Numbered from the stretch's first letter, positions 18,777 through 29,829 are shown. The stretch: DNA of 64,000 nucleotides from Polaribacter sp. (GCA_029245785.1 JAQWOR010000021.1:86932-150931), one strand, 5' to 3'. Made by a program: numbers and translations. The notes: generated by a model not told the origin, from the letters alone.

Positions 18777-19960
18777 ACTTTTCCGTTTACTTGTTGATAT
18801 ATTTTATTTTGATTTCCAAAAATCTTTATAAACCCTTTGGCTTCATCTGCGGTCCAACCCGTGTTTATCTCTCCATAACTTCCAAACTTCGCATTCATTA
18901 AATCGTGTTTTGAAGAAATTCCATTCAGTGTAAAATGATAGGGTTTTAAGGCAATACTAACAGTTCCTGAAACTTGACTTTGGCTGCTTTCTAAAAAGGC
19001 TTCCATATTTCGCATTACTGGATCTAAATATTGACCTTCATGCAAATGCATTCCGTAAAAACCTGCCAAATATTCTTTGTGCTGCAATTGCCATTTGGTC
19101 AGCGTGTGTTTTTCTAATAAATGATGTGCTTTTATGATAATTAACGCAGCGGCAGCTTCAAAACCTACTCTTCCTTTGATGCCGACAATGGTATCTCCAA
19201 CATGAATATCTCTTCCAATTGCATACGCAGATGCCAACTCGTTTAGTTTTTCAATATTTTTTTGAGGACTATTTACAGTTCCATTAATCGCGATAAGCTC
19301 TCCTTTATCAAAAGTTAAAACTACTTTTTCTTCGCCTGTTTTTTCTAATTGAGATGGATATGCTTGTTCTGGCAACGGGTTTTCTGAGGTTAAGGTTTCT
19401 TCACCACCAACACTTGTTCCCCAAAGACCTTTGTTGATGGAGTACTTTGCTTTTTCCCATGACATCTCAATTCCGTTGCTTTTTAAATACGCAATTTCTT
19501 CTTGTCTAGAAATCTGTTGATCTCTAATGGGCGTGATAATTTTTATTTCTGGAGCTAAGGTTTGAAAAATCATATCAAAACGTACTTGGTCATTTCCTGC
19601 GCCAGTACTTCCATGAGCAATATGTGTTGCACCAATACTTTTAGCGTAGTTTACAATTTCAATGGCCTGAATAATTCTTTCAGCACTAACCGAAAGAGGA
19701 TACGTATTGTTTTTTAATACATTTCCAAACACTAAATACTTGATCACCTTTTGATAAAAAGTGGCTACAGCATCAATGTTTTTATAGGTCGAGACACCCA
19801 TTTTATAAGCATTCTCTTTAATAATGGTAATTTCTTTTTCGGTAAAACCTCCTGTATTTACACTCACTGCATGCACCTCAAAATTATGCTCTTTTGATAA
19901 CTTCACAGCACAATATGATGTGTCTAAACCTCCGCTATATGCGATGACTAATTTTTTCAT
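18764..19960 (-). CDS. argG: Argininosuccinate synthase
   Basis: 398 residues, normal. The PP-loop ATP motif AYSGGLDTSYCAVKL is followed by GSTGAGNDQVRFD. It joins citrulline and aspartate. The start overlaps the end of the GNAT gene by 4 nt (ATGA). Its position before argC in the operon reflects Bacteroidota order. Confidence 0.97.
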   Translation of the reverse strand: MKKLVIAYSGGLDTSYCAVKLSKEHNFEVHAVSVNTGGFTEKEITIIKENAYKMGVSTYKNIDAVATFYQKVIKYLVFGNVLKNNTYPLSVSAERIIQAIEIVNYAKSIGATHIAHGSTGAGNDQVRFDMIFQTLAPEIKIITPIRDQQISRQEEIAYLKSNGIEMSWEKAKYSINKGLWGTSVGGEETLTSENPLPEQAYPSQLEKTGEEKVVLTFDKGELIAINGTVNSPQKNIEKLNELASAYAIGRDIHVGDTIVGIKGRVGFEAAAALIIIKAHHLLEKHTLTKWQLQHKEYLAGFYGMHLHEGQYLDPVMRNMEAFLESSQSQVSGTVSIALKPYHFTLNGISSKHDLMNAKFGSYGEINTGWTADEAKGFIKIFGNQNKIYQQVNGKVWYK

Positions 19961-20574
19961 TTTTTTTCTTTTTTTAAGTATATAGCTTCCTTTAGTCTTT
20001 TTAATCGCTTAAAAACGGTTGCTTTTATTTTTTTATCTTCTTTTTTCTCTGTGGATATTGGATCAAATAACATCCCTGTACACAAACACATGCTTTGTGA
20101 TGTTCGTTGCAATACATCGTAATTTTTACAGGTTTGACAACCGTCCCAAAATGATTGATCGTCTGTTAATTCTGAAAATGTAACGGGAGTATATCCCAAT
20201 TGACTATTCATTTTCATAACGGCCAATCCTGTAGTAATACTAAACACTTTTGCTGTAGAAAACTTTGTTCTTGAATGCTCAAAAATTTTCGCTTTTATTT
20301 TTTTAGCCAAGCCTTTTCCTCTAAAATCTGGATGAACAATTAAGCCTGAATTGGCTACAAATTTTCCATGTCCCCATTTTTCGATATAGCAGAAACCTGC
20401 AAATTGAGTTCCCTCTAAAGCAATGACAGCGTTCCCGTTTTCCATTTTAGAAATGACATACTCAGGTTTCCTTTTGGCAATACCAGTTCCTCGAACCTCT
20501 GCCGCTGCTGCAATAGTTTCGCAAATAATTACCGCATACATGCGATGTGACTTATTGGCAATAACAATTTCCAT
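19957..20574 (-). CDS. GNAT acyltransferase, probable first enzyme of arginine synthesis
   Basis: 205 residues. GNAT fold with the acyl-CoA pyrophosphate loop VHPDFRGKGLAKKI near residues 78-91. A C-terminal extension holds paired cysteines (CQTCKNYD and MCLCTG). It is the first gene of the arginine operon and overlaps argG by 4 nt. The operon contains no argJ or classical argA, and this enzyme fills that gap. From memory, a Bacteroides relative was assigned by mutant phenotypes as the glutamate N-acyl (succinyl) transferase. The acyl donor cannot be read from the sequence. Confidence 0.75.
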   Translation of the reverse strand: MEIVIANKSHRMYAVIICETIAAAAEVRGTGIAKRKPEYVISKMENGNAVIALEGTQFAGFCYIEKWGHGKFVANSGLIVHPDFRGKGLAKKIKAKIFEHSRTKFSTAKVFSITTGLAVMKMNSQLGYTPVTFSELTDDQSFWDGCQTCKNYDVLQRTSQSMCLCTGMLFDPISTEKKEDKKIKATVFKRLKRLKEAIYLKKEKK

Positions 20575-20640
20575 TGTATTGATTTTGAATTAAAATAATT
20601 GTACTGTTGAAATGTTGAAATGAAGAACCGGACTCACCTA

Positions 20641-20850
20641 AGTTCAAGAAAAGAAAGCACCCCTACGGGCGACGCGGGAAAAAGCGGCGTACAGAAACCT
20701 TGTTATTGTTTCCAATAACTAAAGATAAAAATGATATGAAAAATGATGTGTACAAAGTGAAAAAAAATAAAAATTACATACGAACTAATTGCTGCTTAAG
20801 TTTAGCGCAAGCGGCGCCCATTGCGAAAGCGCAATATGGGTGACGGTGTA
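20641..20850. repeat. Two GC-rich REP-like hairpins upstream of the arginine operon
   Basis: In the 352-nt gap 20575-20926, two short GC-rich islands stand out from AT-rich DNA: GCACCCctacGGGCGACGCGGG (20657-) and GCGCCCATTGCGaaagCGCAATATGGGTGACG (20814-). Both share a CCC...GGG[CT]GACG frame, as in REP elements. Nothing else recognisable lies in the gap, and no clear arginine-operon promoter was found. The 64-aa track ORF at 20821 starts in the second hairpin and is not supported. Confidence 0.55.
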
Positions 20851-20926
20851 TGTATTTTATTTTTTAAAGTAATCATGAAGCAAACCTACAATTTATTTTT
20901 TAATAACAACTTGTCAATCAGTATTT

Positions 20927-22540
20927 TTATAAAATATAATGCGTATTTACAAAATTCGAAGCTTTGCTTTCTAGTAGCTCTGTCAAAATTTGATCATTTG
21001 ATTCATTGCTCTTAAACGCTACCAATGTTCTGATAGAAAAAGTTCGTAACGCATCATGCACACTGAGTGTGCTCATTGCTGAATCTTTTCTTCCAACAAA
21101 AGGAAAAACATCAGGTCCTCTTTGACATTGACTGTTGATGTTTACTCTACACACTTGGTTTACCAGCAGATCAATTAAGGGCGCCAATGAGTTAGGATTT
21201 TCACTAAACAAACTCACTTGCTGTCCATAATTAGAGTTTGAAATATAATCCAACGGTTCGTTAATATCCTTAAAGGAAACTATTGGAACCACAGGTCCAA
21301 ACTGTTCTTCTTCAAAGACTCTCATCTTTTCATTTACCGGAAACAATACTGCCGGAAACACAAAACTTTTAATCGTTTCACCTCCTTGAGGGTTGATTAC
21401 TTTTGCACCTTTGGCTGCGGCGTCTTCAATTAGCTCTTTTATATACGCTGGTTTATTGGGTTCTGGCAATGGCGTTACCTTGACTCCTTCGTCCCAAGGC
21501 AATCCGTAAGTTAGCTTGCTTACTTCTGCAACAAATTTAGCATTGAATTCTGCTACAATATCTTCATGTACAAACAAAATTTTCAAGGCTGTACACCGTT
21601 GTCCGTTATAGGACAATGCTCCTAAAACACATTCTTGTACCGCCAAATCAATATCACAATCTGGCATTACAATTGCCGGGTTTTTAGCTTCCAATCCCAA
21701 TACCAGCCGCAGTCTATTTTTCTTCGGATGGTAACTTTGTAAGGCATTTGCCGAAGTGCTGTTGCCAATCAATGCCAATACGTCTACTTTGCCAGATTCC
21801 ATGATTGGAGTTGCCAGAGTTCTTCCACTTCCATAAATAAGGTTTACAACCCCTTTCGGGAAACAGGCTTGAAAGGCTTTTAACAATGGAGACAATAATA
21901 AGATTCCATATTTTGCAGGTTTAAAAACAGTAGTATTTCCACAAATCAATGCTGGAATCAACAAACAAAATGTTTCATTCAACGGGTAATTATAGGGTCC
22001 CATACATAAGATAACACCTAATGGGCCTCTACGAATTTGAGCATAAACGCCACTTTCTAATTGGATGTTTGATTGCTTTCTGTCAATCTCTTTTAAATCA
22101 TTGATTGTGTCGTAAATATATGCTATTGTTCTGTCAAATTCTTTACAAGCATCAAGATATGTTTTACCTATTTCCCACATGATTAGTTTTACAACCTCAT
22201 CACGTGTTTTTTTCATCATTGTTGTAAAATTCTCAATGCATTTTATACGGTCTTCAACCTTCATCACAGCCCACTCTCCTCGTCCTTTATCATAAGCATT
22301 ATAGGCCGATTCTAATGCTTCTAGCGCATGTTCTTTTCTCATATTAGGAACCGTTCCTAATAATTTTCTCTGTAATTCACCACTTGTGTTTTCTTCATAA
22401 ATAGAAGCGTACACTTGTGTTGTTTCGCCATTCCAATTTACCAATTCTCCATCGAGTAAATACGTGTCTTGATGCAGTAAGTCTTTCATTTTAAACTGAT
22501 CAGGAACCTGTTGATTGATAAAAACGTTTTGTAGCGTCAT
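20927..22540 (-). CDS. gapN: NADP-dependent glyceraldehyde-3-phosphate dehydrogenase (non-phosphorylating)
   Basis: 537 residues. Aldehyde-dehydrogenase superfamily. Visible features are the catalytic Cys in NGQRCTALK (about 316), the general-base Glu in [11 protein letters not shown], and the cofactor-loop region [11 protein letters not shown]. The length and the QRCTA context match GapN rather than generic ALDHs. It oxidises G3P to 3-phosphoglycerate and makes NADPH. It lies 20 nt after ilvA, probably as the last gene of the ilv transcript, where it could supply NADPH for IlvC. That link is inference. Confidence 0.88.
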   Translation of the reverse strand: MTLQNVFINQQVPDQFKMKDLLHQDTYLLDGELVNWNGETTQVYASIYEENTSGELQRKLLGTVPNMRKEHALEALESAYNAYDKGRGEWAVMKVEDRIKCIENFTTMMKKTRDEVVKLIMWEIGKTYLDACKEFDRTIAYIYDTINDLKEIDRKQSNIQLESGVYAQIRRGPLGVILCMGPYNYPLNETFCLLIPALICGNTTVFKPAKYGILLLSPLLKAFQACFPKGVVNLIYGSGRTLATPIMESGKVDVLALIGNSTSANALQSYHPKKNRLRLVLGLEAKNPAIVMPDCDIDLAVQECVLGALSYNGQRCTALKILFVHEDIVAEFNAKFVAEVSKLTYGLPWDEGVKVTPLPEPNKPAYIKELIEDAAAKGAKVINPQGGETIKSFVFPAVLFPVNEKMRVFEEEQFGPVVPIVSFKDINEPLDYISNSNYGQQVSLFSENPNSLAPLIDLLVNQVCRVNINSQCQRGPDVFPFVGRKDSAMSTLSVHDALRTFSIRTLVAFKSNESNDQILTELLESKASNFVNTHYIL

Positions 22541-22560
22541 GCGATAAAATTTTATGCAAG

Positions 22561-23826
22561 TTATATCAAATATTGAAATAAATCAGGCTTATCATTCAAA
22601 TAATCTCCATAGAAATTCTTCGCTTTCATTCTTCCTATTAAAGGTTGTAAATCGCATTTATTTTTCAATTCAATCCCAACAATGGCAGGGCCATTTTCTC
22701 GGTTGTGTTTTTTAGAATATTCAAAATGTGTGATGTCATCTTGTGGGCCTAAAATATCAACTACAAATTCTTTTAATGCGCCTGCTCTTTGAGGAAAACG
22801 AATGATAAAATAATGTTTCAAGCCATTGTACAACAAGGCTCTTTCTTTAATTTCTGCTGTTCGGGTAATATCGTTATTACTTCCGCTCACAATACATACT
22901 ACATTTTTTCCCTTAATTTTATCGGCATAAAATTCTAATGCAGACAAAGTCAATGCACCTGCTGGCTCTACAACAATGGCATCTTTATTGTACAAGTCTA
23001 AAATGGTTTGACATACTTTTCCTTCCGGAACCGCAATCATATCATCTAGATTTTCTTTACAAATTTGAAAGGTTAAATCTCCAACTTGTTGTACTGCTGC
23101 GCCATCCACAAATTTTTCGATGCTTTCTAAACGAACATTTTTATTTTCTTTGATGGCCGTTTTCATGGATGGAGCGCCTGCTGGCTCCACGCCTATAATT
23201 TTAGTATTTGGTGACAGCATTTTAAACACGCTCGATAATCCAGCTGCTAACCCACCGCCGCCTACCGGAACAAACACGTAATCTATTGTTGAAGTTGCTT
23301 GCTCTATAATTTCTAAACCAATTGTGGCTTGCCCTTCAATAATTTTTTCATCATCAAAAGGAGGGATACTTATTTTTTGTAAACGGTCGCATTCTAATTT
23401 TGCGGCTGCTTGCGCATCGTCAAAAGTATCGCCAATTAGCTTAATATCAACAAATTCTCCACCAAACATTTCTACCTGCATTAGTTTTTGCTTAGGTGTT
23501 GGAGTTGGCATAAAAATAGTACCGTGTATCTTTAATTTTTGACAGGCAAAAGCAACTCCTTGGGCGTGGTTTCCAGCACTTGCGCAAACAACTCCCTTTT
23601 GTAACGCATCATTTGTTAAGGAGCTAATTTTGTTATAAGCGCCCCGTATTTTATAAGACCTTACTTGTTGCAGATCTTCTCTTTTCAACAAAATATTTGC
23701 TCCAAATTCTCTAGAATAATTGATGTTTTCCATCAACGGAGTTACAGCGGCCACTTCTTTTAATACGGTTACAGCTTTCTTTATGTCTTCTATTTTCGGA
23801 TAATATGTTATTGTTTTGACACTCAT
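22561..23826 (-). CDS. ilvA: Threonine ammonia-lyase (biosynthetic)
   Basis: 421 residues. PLP Lys in [13 protein letters not shown] and the phosphate-binding GGGGLAAG. A single C-terminal ACT-like regulatory domain ([18 protein letters not shown]...) places it in the one-ACT class rather than the ~514-residue two-ACT E. coli enzyme. It makes 2-oxobutyrate for isoleucine. It lies downstream of ilvC, separated by a 194-nt repeat-filled gap. Confidence 0.95.
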   Translation of the reverse strand: MSVKTITYYPKIEDIKKAVTVLKEVAAVTPLMENINYSREFGANILLKREDLQQVRSYKIRGAYNKISSLTNDALQKGVVCASAGNHAQGVAFACQKLKIHGTIFMPTPTPKQKLMQVEMFGGEFVDIKLIGDTFDDAQAAAKLECDRLQKISIPPFDDEKIIEGQATIGLEIIEQATSTIDYVFVPVGGGGLAAGLSSVFKMLSPNTKIIGVEPAGAPSMKTAIKENKNVRLESIEKFVDGAAVQQVGDLTFQICKENLDDMIAVPEGKVCQTILDLYNKDAIVVEPAGALTLSALEFYADKIKGKNVVCIVSGSNNDITRTAEIKERALLYNGLKHYFIIRFPQRAGALKEFVVDILGPQDDITHFEYSKKHNRENGPAIVGIELKNKCDLQPLIGRMKAKNFYGDYLNDKPDLFQYLI

Positions 23827-23868
23827 TAATTTTGGTATTGTAGTTGTTCTCGAGACAACATTTATTTA

Positions 23869-24018
23869 CATAACTTGATGTCACATCGAGTGAATTTGAT
23901 TTTTCAATCGAAAATCAAATTAGTATCGAGATGCTATACTCTTTCAAATTGTTCTCGATACTAACTTATTCGTTCCTCATAAACTCACCTGCCTACCGAA
24001 GGCAGGCTCGAACTGACA
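23869..24018. repeat. Composite inverted repeat between ilvC and ilvA
   Basis: The outer arms are TGTCACATCGAG (23879-) and CTCGAACTGACA (-24018). Internal arms GATTTTTCAATCGAAAATC and ATCGAGATG...CTCGATACT are present, and a CCTGCCTACCGAAGGCAGG palindrome is nested near the right end. This resembles the TGTCAGTTCGAGTG intergenic repeat family. It occupies most of the ilvC-ilvA gap. Confidence 0.75.
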
Positions 24019-24020
24019 TT

Positions 24021-25487
24021 TTAGAGTTGTTTCATTGCTGTCATAGAAGCTCTTAAAATAGCACCTACTTTTTCTACGGGATGGTTTCTAATCTTTTGGT
24101 TTACTGCAATCAATTGTTGGTTATCAACACCATTTGTACTTGCATATGATTTTCCGATAATATCTGTGCTTACCGTCTTCATAAAATCGGTTAATAAAGG
24201 TTTGCACGCGTGGTCAAATAAATAACATCCATATTCTGCTGTGTCAGAAATCACTCTATTCATTTCAAATAATTTTTTACGTGCTATGGTATTTGCAATC
24301 AATGGTGTTTCGTGCAATGATTCATAATAGGCAGACGCTGCGATAATTCCAGAAGCTGTCATTGTCTCAAATGCTAATTCTACACCAGCTCTCACAAAAG
24401 CAACTAATAACGTTCCGTGATCAAAAAATTCTTGTTCCGTAATTTCTTGTTCTGTTATAGTTGTTTTTTCAAAGGCTGTTTCTCCTGTAGCAGCTCTCCA
24501 TTTTAATAAATTTACATCATCATTCGCCCAATCTTCCATCATGGTTTTTGAAAAATGTCCAGACATGATATCGTCCATGTGTTTTTGAAATAAGGGACGC
24601 ATGATTTCTTTTAATTCTTCTGAAATTTCAAAGGCTTTTAGTTTTGCAGGGTTTGACAAACGGTCCATCATGTTGGTAATTCCTCCATGTTTTAATGCTT
24701 CTGTAATGGTTTCCCATCCATACTGGATTAGTTTAGCTGCATACCCCGCTTCGATACCTTCTGCTACCATTTTGTCAAAAGATAAGATGGCTCCAGTTTG
24801 TAAAACTCCACATAAAATGGTTTGTTCTCCCATCAAATCAGATTTTACTTCGGCTACAAAAGAAGATTGTAATACTCCGGCTCTGTGTCCGCCTGTTCCA
24901 ACTGCATACGCTTTCGCTTGTGCCAATCCTTTTGCTTGCGGGTCATTTTCTGGATGTACTGCAATTAATGTTGGCACACCAAACCCTCTTTTATATTCTT
25001 CTCTTACTTCAGATCCTGGGCATTTTGGTGCCACCATAATTACGGTTAAATCTTTACGAATCTCCATGCCTTCCTCAACGATATTAAATCCATGAGAATA
25101 CGACAAGGTAGCGCCTTGTTTCATCAATGGCATTACCGCTGTTACCACATGGGTATGTTGTTTGTCTGGTGTTAAATTCAATACCAAATCTGCTGTTGGA
25201 ATTAATTCTTCATAAGTTCCTACAACGAATCCGTTTTCGGTAGCGTTTTTGTAAGATTGACGCTTTTCTGAAATTGCTTGTGCTCTTAGCGTGTATGAAA
25301 TATCCAATCCAGAATCTCTCATGTTTAATCCCTGATTTAATCCTTGGGCTCCACATCCTACAATGACAATTTTTTGCCCTTTTAAGGCATCAATACCTCC
25401 TTCAAATTCTGAAGATTCCATGAATCTACATTTTCCTAATTCTGTCAATTGATCTCTTAGAGATAGTGTGTTAAAATAATTTTTCAT
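24021..25487 (-). CDS. ilvC: Ketol-acid reductoisomerase (class II, long)
   Basis: The track start (25517) overlaps ilvN. The conserved N-terminus [23 protein letters not shown] gives 488 residues. NADPH-binding [21 protein letters not shown] is present. The duplicated C-terminal knotted domain accounts for the class II length, as in E. coli. Acts on acetolactate and acetohydroxybutyrate. It follows ilvN after 16 nt. Confidence 0.96.
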   Translation of the reverse strand: MKNYFNTLSLRDQLTELGKCRFMESSEFEGGIDALKGQKIVIVGCGAQGLNQGLNMRDSGLDISYTLRAQAISEKRQSYKNATENGFVVGTYEELIPTADLVLNLTPDKQHTHVVTAVMPLMKQGATLSYSHGFNIVEEGMEIRKDLTVIMVAPKCPGSEVREEYKRGFGVPTLIAVHPENDPQAKGLAQAKAYAVGTGGHRAGVLQSSFVAEVKSDLMGEQTILCGVLQTGAILSFDKMVAEGIEAGYAAKLIQYGWETITEALKHGGITNMMDRLSNPAKLKAFEISEELKEIMRPLFQKHMDDIMSGHFSKTMMEDWANDDVNLLKWRAATGETAFEKTTITEQEITEQEFFDHGTLLVAFVRAGVELAFETMTASGIIAASAYYESLHETPLIANTIARKKLFEMNRVISDTAEYGCYLFDHACKPLLTDFMKTVSTDIIGKSYASTNGVDNQQLIAVNQKIRNHPVEKVGAILRASMTAMKQL

Positions 25488-25503
25488 TCTTGGTTTATTT
25501 GTG

Positions 25504-26028
25504 TTAAAATGCTGCAAGCATTTCTGATATATTCATTGGTTCTTTTGTTACTGATATTCTTCCTGACCTAACAAACTGCATTAATTTATACGGCTTTAAA
25601 TCTTTGTATAATTGTTCTGTTTCATGTCTACGCCCTGTCTTTTCTATCACAAAAAACTCACGAGAAACCGTGACAATGTTGGCGTGACTTTCTTTGATGA
25701 TGTTTTGGACTTGACGTTGCTCAAACAAAGAATCTGAAGCTACTTTATACAGTGCCGTTTCTTGATAAATGGTCTCTTCATCTGTATGGTAATACGCTCT
25801 GATTACTTCAATTTGTTTTTCCAATTGTTTGGCCACTTTTTCTGCCTGAAATTCTGTCATTTCAGAAACAATTACAAAACGATTTACATGTTCAATTTCT
25901 GATTGAGACGTTGTTAAACTTTCAATATTTAAATGTCTTTTTAAAAATATTGATGACACTCTATTCAATAAACCGATATTGTTTTCTGTATATATTGAGA
26001 TGGTGTATAATTTCATTTCTGTGTTCAT
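25504..26028 (-). CDS. ilvN: Acetolactate synthase small (regulatory) subunit
   Basis: 174 residues. An N-terminal ACT domain ([31 protein letters not shown]) and a C-terminal small-subunit domain with [12 protein letters not shown]. It binds valine and regulates IlvB. The gap to ilvB is 103 nt and holds no clear signal. Confidence 0.94.
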   Translation of the reverse strand: MNTEMKLYTISIYTENNIGLLNRVSSIFLKRHLNIESLTTSQSEIEHVNRFVIVSEMTEFQAEKVAKQLEKQIEVIRAYYHTDEETIYQETALYKVASDSLFEQRQVQNIIKESHANIVTVSREFFVIEKTGRRHETEQLYKDLKPYKLMQFVRSGRISVTKEPMNISEMLAAF

Positions 26029-26131
26029 GTTATCTTTATTTAGTTAAAGAAAAGAGGAAAGGCAATTTTTGTTTTACAAATATCTCGTTTCCTATATGCT
26101 GTTTTCTTGGTGCTATTTTCTTCTTTTTAAT

Positions 26132-27865
26132 TTAACTTAATCTCATATCTGAAACCGAGGCTCCTGTTGGAATCATTGGAAACACATTGTTTTCTTTTTC
26201 TACGCATACTTCTAAAAAATACGAATCTTTACAAGCAATCATTGTCTCAATTGCTTTGCTCAAATCTTCTCTTTTTGTAACGCGATTTGCTTCTATATGA
26301 TATCCTTTTGCAATGGTTACAAAATCTGGATTTACCATTTCTGTAGAGGCGTATCTTTTGTCAAAAAACAATTGTTGCCATTGACGAACCATCCCCAAAA
26401 ACTCATTGTTTAACACCACAATTTTTACGGCTGCTTTGGTTTGAAAAATAGTCCCCAATTCTTGAATGGTCATCTGGTAACCGCCATCTCCAATAATGGC
26501 AATCACTTCTCTTTCTGGCGCTCCCATTTTTGCGCCAATGGCCGCTGGTAAGGCAAAACCCATTGTTCCTAATCCTCCAGAAGTAATATTGCTTTTTGTT
26601 TGCTTAAACTCTGCATATCTACAGGCAAACATTTGATGTTGTCCAACATCAGAAACAATGACTGCTTTTCCTTTTGTTACCGCATTAATCTCTTTAATTA
26701 CTTCTCCCATAGTAATTCCTTCTTTTGTGGGATACAGCTCATCTTTGATCACTTTATCAAATTCTATCGCGTCCAATTTTTTGAATTCTTGCATCCAATG
26801 TTCATGTGAATTTGAATTTACAAAAGGTAAAATTTGCGCCAATGTTTCTTTCACATCGCCTAAAACGGCAACGTCTGCTTTTACATTTTTACCTATTTCT
26901 GCAGGGTCAATATCAAAATGAATTACTTTTGCTTGTTTTGCATAGGTGGCTAAGTTTCCTGTAACACGATCATCAAATCGCATTCCGATGGCAATTAACA
27001 CATCGCATTCATTTGTCAATATATTAGGAGCATAATTTCCGTGCATTCCAACCATTCCTGCATTTAAAGGATGTTTAGATGCTAAGGCAGACAGTCCTAA
27101 AATAGTGCAAGTAGATGGAATTTCTGTTTTTTCTATAAAGGTTTTAAATTCTAATTCTGCCTTTCCTAAAATAACTCCTTGACCAAAAATGATCATTGGT
27201 TTTTTTGCGACATTGATCAATTTTGCAGCCTCTTTTAATTGATTTTCATCAACCTCTGGAACTGCTTTATAACTTCGAATGGACGTACATTTTTCATACT
27301 CAAAATCAAAGGTATCAAACTGTGCGTTTTTTGTAATATCAATCAATACAGGCCCCGGACGTCCAGAACGTGCTATATAAAATGCCTTTGCCATAATTTC
27401 AGGAATTTCTGAGGCTTCTGTTATTTGATAATTCCATTTTGTAACAGGTGTAGAAATACCAACAATGTCTGTTTCTTGAAATGCATCAGAACCTAATAAG
27501 TGTTTCCCAACCTGACCTGTAATACACACCATGGGTGTAGAATCTATCTGTGCGTCTGCAATTCCAGTTACTAAATTAGTAGCTCCTGGACCAGAGGTTG
27601 CCATGGCAACACCAACTTTTCCTGTAACTCTTGCAAAACCTTGAGCAGCATGTGTTGCTCCTTGCTCATGGCGCGTTAACACATGCTGTAATTGATCTTG
27701 ATATTTGTACAATTCATCATAAATTGGCATAATTGCACCTCCTGGGTATCCATACAATAAATCAACTCCTTCTGCCAACAAGCATTTAATGACTGCTTCA
27801 GCACCTGAAATATGTTCTGTTTGTTTTTCAGTTATTTGATTGGCTGTTTGTGTTTTCGCTTTCAT
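26132..27865 (-). CDS. ilvB: Acetolactate synthase large (catalytic) subunit
   Basis: 577 residues. ThDP-dependent enzyme with the N-terminal LLYGYPGGAIMPIYDEL, the ThDP Glu in TRHEQGATHAAQGFAR, and the Mg/ThDP motif GDGGYQMTIQEL...VVLNNEFLGMVRQWQ. It makes acetolactate or acetohydroxybutyrate with IlvN. It follows ilvD after 13 nt. Confidence 0.97.
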   Translation of the reverse strand: MKAKTQTANQITEKQTEHISGAEAVIKCLLAEGVDLLYGYPGGAIMPIYDELYKYQDQLQHVLTRHEQGATHAAQGFARVTGKVGVAMATSGPGATNLVTGIADAQIDSTPMVCITGQVGKHLLGSDAFQETDIVGISTPVTKWNYQITEASEIPEIMAKAFYIARSGRPGPVLIDITKNAQFDTFDFEYEKCTSIRSYKAVPEVDENQLKEAAKLINVAKKPMIIFGQGVILGKAELEFKTFIEKTEIPSTCTILGLSALASKHPLNAGMVGMHGNYAPNILTNECDVLIAIGMRFDDRVTGNLATYAKQAKVIHFDIDPAEIGKNVKADVAVLGDVKETLAQILPFVNSNSHEHWMQEFKKLDAIEFDKVIKDELYPTKEGITMGEVIKEINAVTKGKAVIVSDVGQHQMFACRYAEFKQTKSNITSGGLGTMGFALPAAIGAKMGAPEREVIAIIGDGGYQMTIQELGTIFQTKAAVKIVVLNNEFLGMVRQWQQLFFDKRYASTEMVNPDFVTIAKGYHIEANRVTKREDLSKAIETMIACKDSYFLEVCVEKENNVFPMIPTGASVSDMRLS

Positions 27866-27878
27866 TTTTATGTATTTA

Positions 27879-29558
27879 TTACGCGTCAGTTATGCATCCT
27901 TTTGACGCTGATGCAACCGTTTTTGCATATTTGTATAATATTCCTTTTTTGTGCTTCAATGCCGGAGCAACCCATTTCAATTTTCTTTCAGCAATTTCTG
28001 TATCAGAAAGCAAGACATTAATGGTATTGTCTTTTGCACTAATTCTAATGTTATCGCCTGTTTCTAAGATTGCTATTGTCCCTCCAGATTGTGCTTCTGG
28101 TGTAATATGTCCCACTACAAAACCGTGTGTTCCTCCAGAAAAACGTCCATCAGTTATCAATGCAACAGATTTTCCTAATCCTGCACCCATAATCAATGAA
28201 GTTGGCTTTAACATTTCTGGCATTCCTGGGCCTCCTTTTGGGCCTACATAACGAATTACAACTACATCTCCTCTACTAACTTCTCCGTTAGAAATTCCTG
28301 TATTTGCGGCTTGTTCTCCATCATAAACCACTGCTTTTCCTTCAAAAAGCAATCCTTCATTTCCACTAATTTTTGCCACTGCTCCTTCAGTAGCGAGGTT
28401 CCCGTATATGATTTGGATATTTCCTGAAGACTTTAATGCCTTATCCTTTGGATAAATAACATCTTGATCATCTTCAAAAGAAAGCGGTGCTACCTCAGCC
28501 AAATTTTCTGCCAATGTTTTTCCTGTAACGGTCATGCAATCGCCATGTAAATACCCATTATCTAATAGGTATTTCATTACGGCTGGAGTTCCTCCAACGC
28601 CATGAACATCTTCCATTAAGTATTTTCCGCTAGGTTTTAAATCAGCAATTAAAGGTGTTCTATCACTTACTTTTTGAAAGTCTTCTAAACTAAAATTAAT
28701 ATCAGCAGCATGTGCAATTGCTAAAAAGTGCAATACTGCATTTGTTGATCCTCCTAAAGCATTGACCAATGCAATGGCATTTTCTATTGATTTTTTAGAA
28801 ATAATATCTAAGGGTTTTAGATCTAATTCCATTAAGTTTTTAAGTGATATGGCTGTTCGTTCACTTTCTGATAATTTATTAGGGTTTTCAGCAGGAATTG
28901 AAGAGTTATATGGTAATGAAAATCCCATTGCTTCAATAGCAGATGCCATTGTATTTGCTGTATACATTCCGCCACAAGCTCCAGCTCCTGGAATTGCTCT
29001 TTTAATGATTTCTCTATATTCTACTTCATCAATTTCTCCGGCAACTTTTTGCCCTAAGGCTTCAAAAGCAGAAACAATGTTTAATTTTTTCCCTTTGTAA
29101 TTTCCAGAAGCAATTGTTCCTCCGTACATCATAATTGATGGACGGTTTAAACGCAACATGGCAATGACAGCTCCAGGCATGTTTTTATCACAACCAACTA
29201 CAGAGATTAATCCGTCATAACTCTGGGCATTCATTACCGTTTCTATAGAGTCGGCTATAATATCTCTAGAAGCTAACGAATAATTCATCCCAGAAGTTCC
29301 CATAGATATTCCATCACTAACTCCAATTGTATTAAAACCTAAGCCAACCAAACCAACAATATTACATTCGGTTTTTACTTCGGCAGCTAAGTTGTTTAAG
29401 TGCATATTACACGGGTTTCCATCGTAACCTGTACTAGCAATTCCTACTTGCCCTTTACTCATATCATCATCGGTCAAACCAACTGCATACAACATGGCCT
29501 GCGACGCTGGCTGAGATTGATCTTGGGTTAATCTACTACTGTGTTTATTTAATTTCAT
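27879..29558 (-). CDS. ilvD: Dihydroxy-acid dehydratase
   Basis: 559 residues. The three conserved Cys contexts of the Fe-S cluster are visible: [18 protein letters not shown] and [13 protein letters not shown]. The C-terminal [26 protein letters not shown] is typical. It catalyses the dehydration step to 2-oxoacids for Ile and Val. First gene of the ilv operon, preceded by a 584-nt leader with two leader-peptide ORFs and two terminators. Its initiation region is AT-rich without a Shine-Dalgarno, normal for Bacteroidota. Confidence 0.97.
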   Translation of the reverse strand: MKLNKHSSRLTQDQSQPASQAMLYAVGLTDDDMSKGQVGIASTGYDGNPCNMHLNNLAAEVKTECNIVGLVGLGFNTIGVSDGISMGTSGMNYSLASRDIIADSIETVMNAQSYDGLISVVGCDKNMPGAVIAMLRLNRPSIMMYGGTIASGNYKGKKLNIVSAFEALGQKVAGEIDEVEYREIIKRAIPGAGACGGMYTANTMASAIEAMGFSLPYNSSIPAENPNKLSESERTAISLKNLMELDLKPLDIISKKSIENAIALVNALGGSTNAVLHFLAIAHAADINFSLEDFQKVSDRTPLIADLKPSGKYLMEDVHGVGGTPAVMKYLLDNGYLHGDCMTVTGKTLAENLAEVAPLSFEDDQDVIYPKDKALKSSGNIQIIYGNLATEGAVAKISGNEGLLFEGKAVVYDGEQAANTGISNGEVSRGDVVVIRYVGPKGGPGMPEMLKPTSLIMGAGLGKSVALITDGRFSGGTHGFVVGHITPEAQSGGTIAILETGDNIRISAKDNTINVLLSDTEIAERKLKWVAPALKHKKGILYKYAKTVASASKGCITDA

Positions 29559-29764
29559 TTCTTTTATTATTTTTTACAGATAAAAACAGCTGTTATTTTG
29601 GGATTCAAAATCGTAGCGATTTCGAAATTAGCTATTTGTACTTGTGTTCTCTGCTTTCTTTTAGTGTACTCCTTATATTCACTTTCCTTTAAAATAATTT
29701 AACTTACTGACATACAGTAAATTATGATTTTTGATATATGATAGTCAATGGCGGCTCTTTATCG

Positions 29765-29800
29765 CAAAAAAGAGCCTGTATCAATTTGATACAGGCTCTT
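29765..29800 (-). terminator. Attenuator terminator 2, ilv leader
   Basis: The transcript (minus strand) reads AAGAGCCTGTATCAA-A-TTGATACAGGCTCTT and then a U-tract (TTTTTT in all). The arms are a perfect 15-bp inverted repeat. It follows leader peptide 2 and precedes ilvD by about 200 nt. Its left arm CTGTATCAA can instead pair with TTGATACAG at the leader stop codon. Confidence 0.88.
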
Positions 29801-29820
29801 GCTTTATAGGCAATGATTAG

Positions 29821-29829
29821 CTGTATCAA
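29821..29829 (-). promoter_or_regulatory. Antiterminator strand overlapping leader 2 stop codon
   Basis: TTGATACAG (minus strand 29829-29821) contains the TGA of leader 2. It is perfectly complementary over 9 nt to CTGTATCAA (29794-29786) in the left arm of terminator 2. The two pairings exclude each other. A ribosome reaching the stop would mask this strand and allow termination. One stalled at the Ile/Val codons 15-45 nt upstream would leave it free, favouring read-through. Confidence 0.75.

Noticed and set aside
20821-21015. 64-aa plus-strand ORF upstream of the arginine operon
   Set aside because: Starts in a GC-rich hairpin, overlaps the end of gapN, and has no recognisable features.
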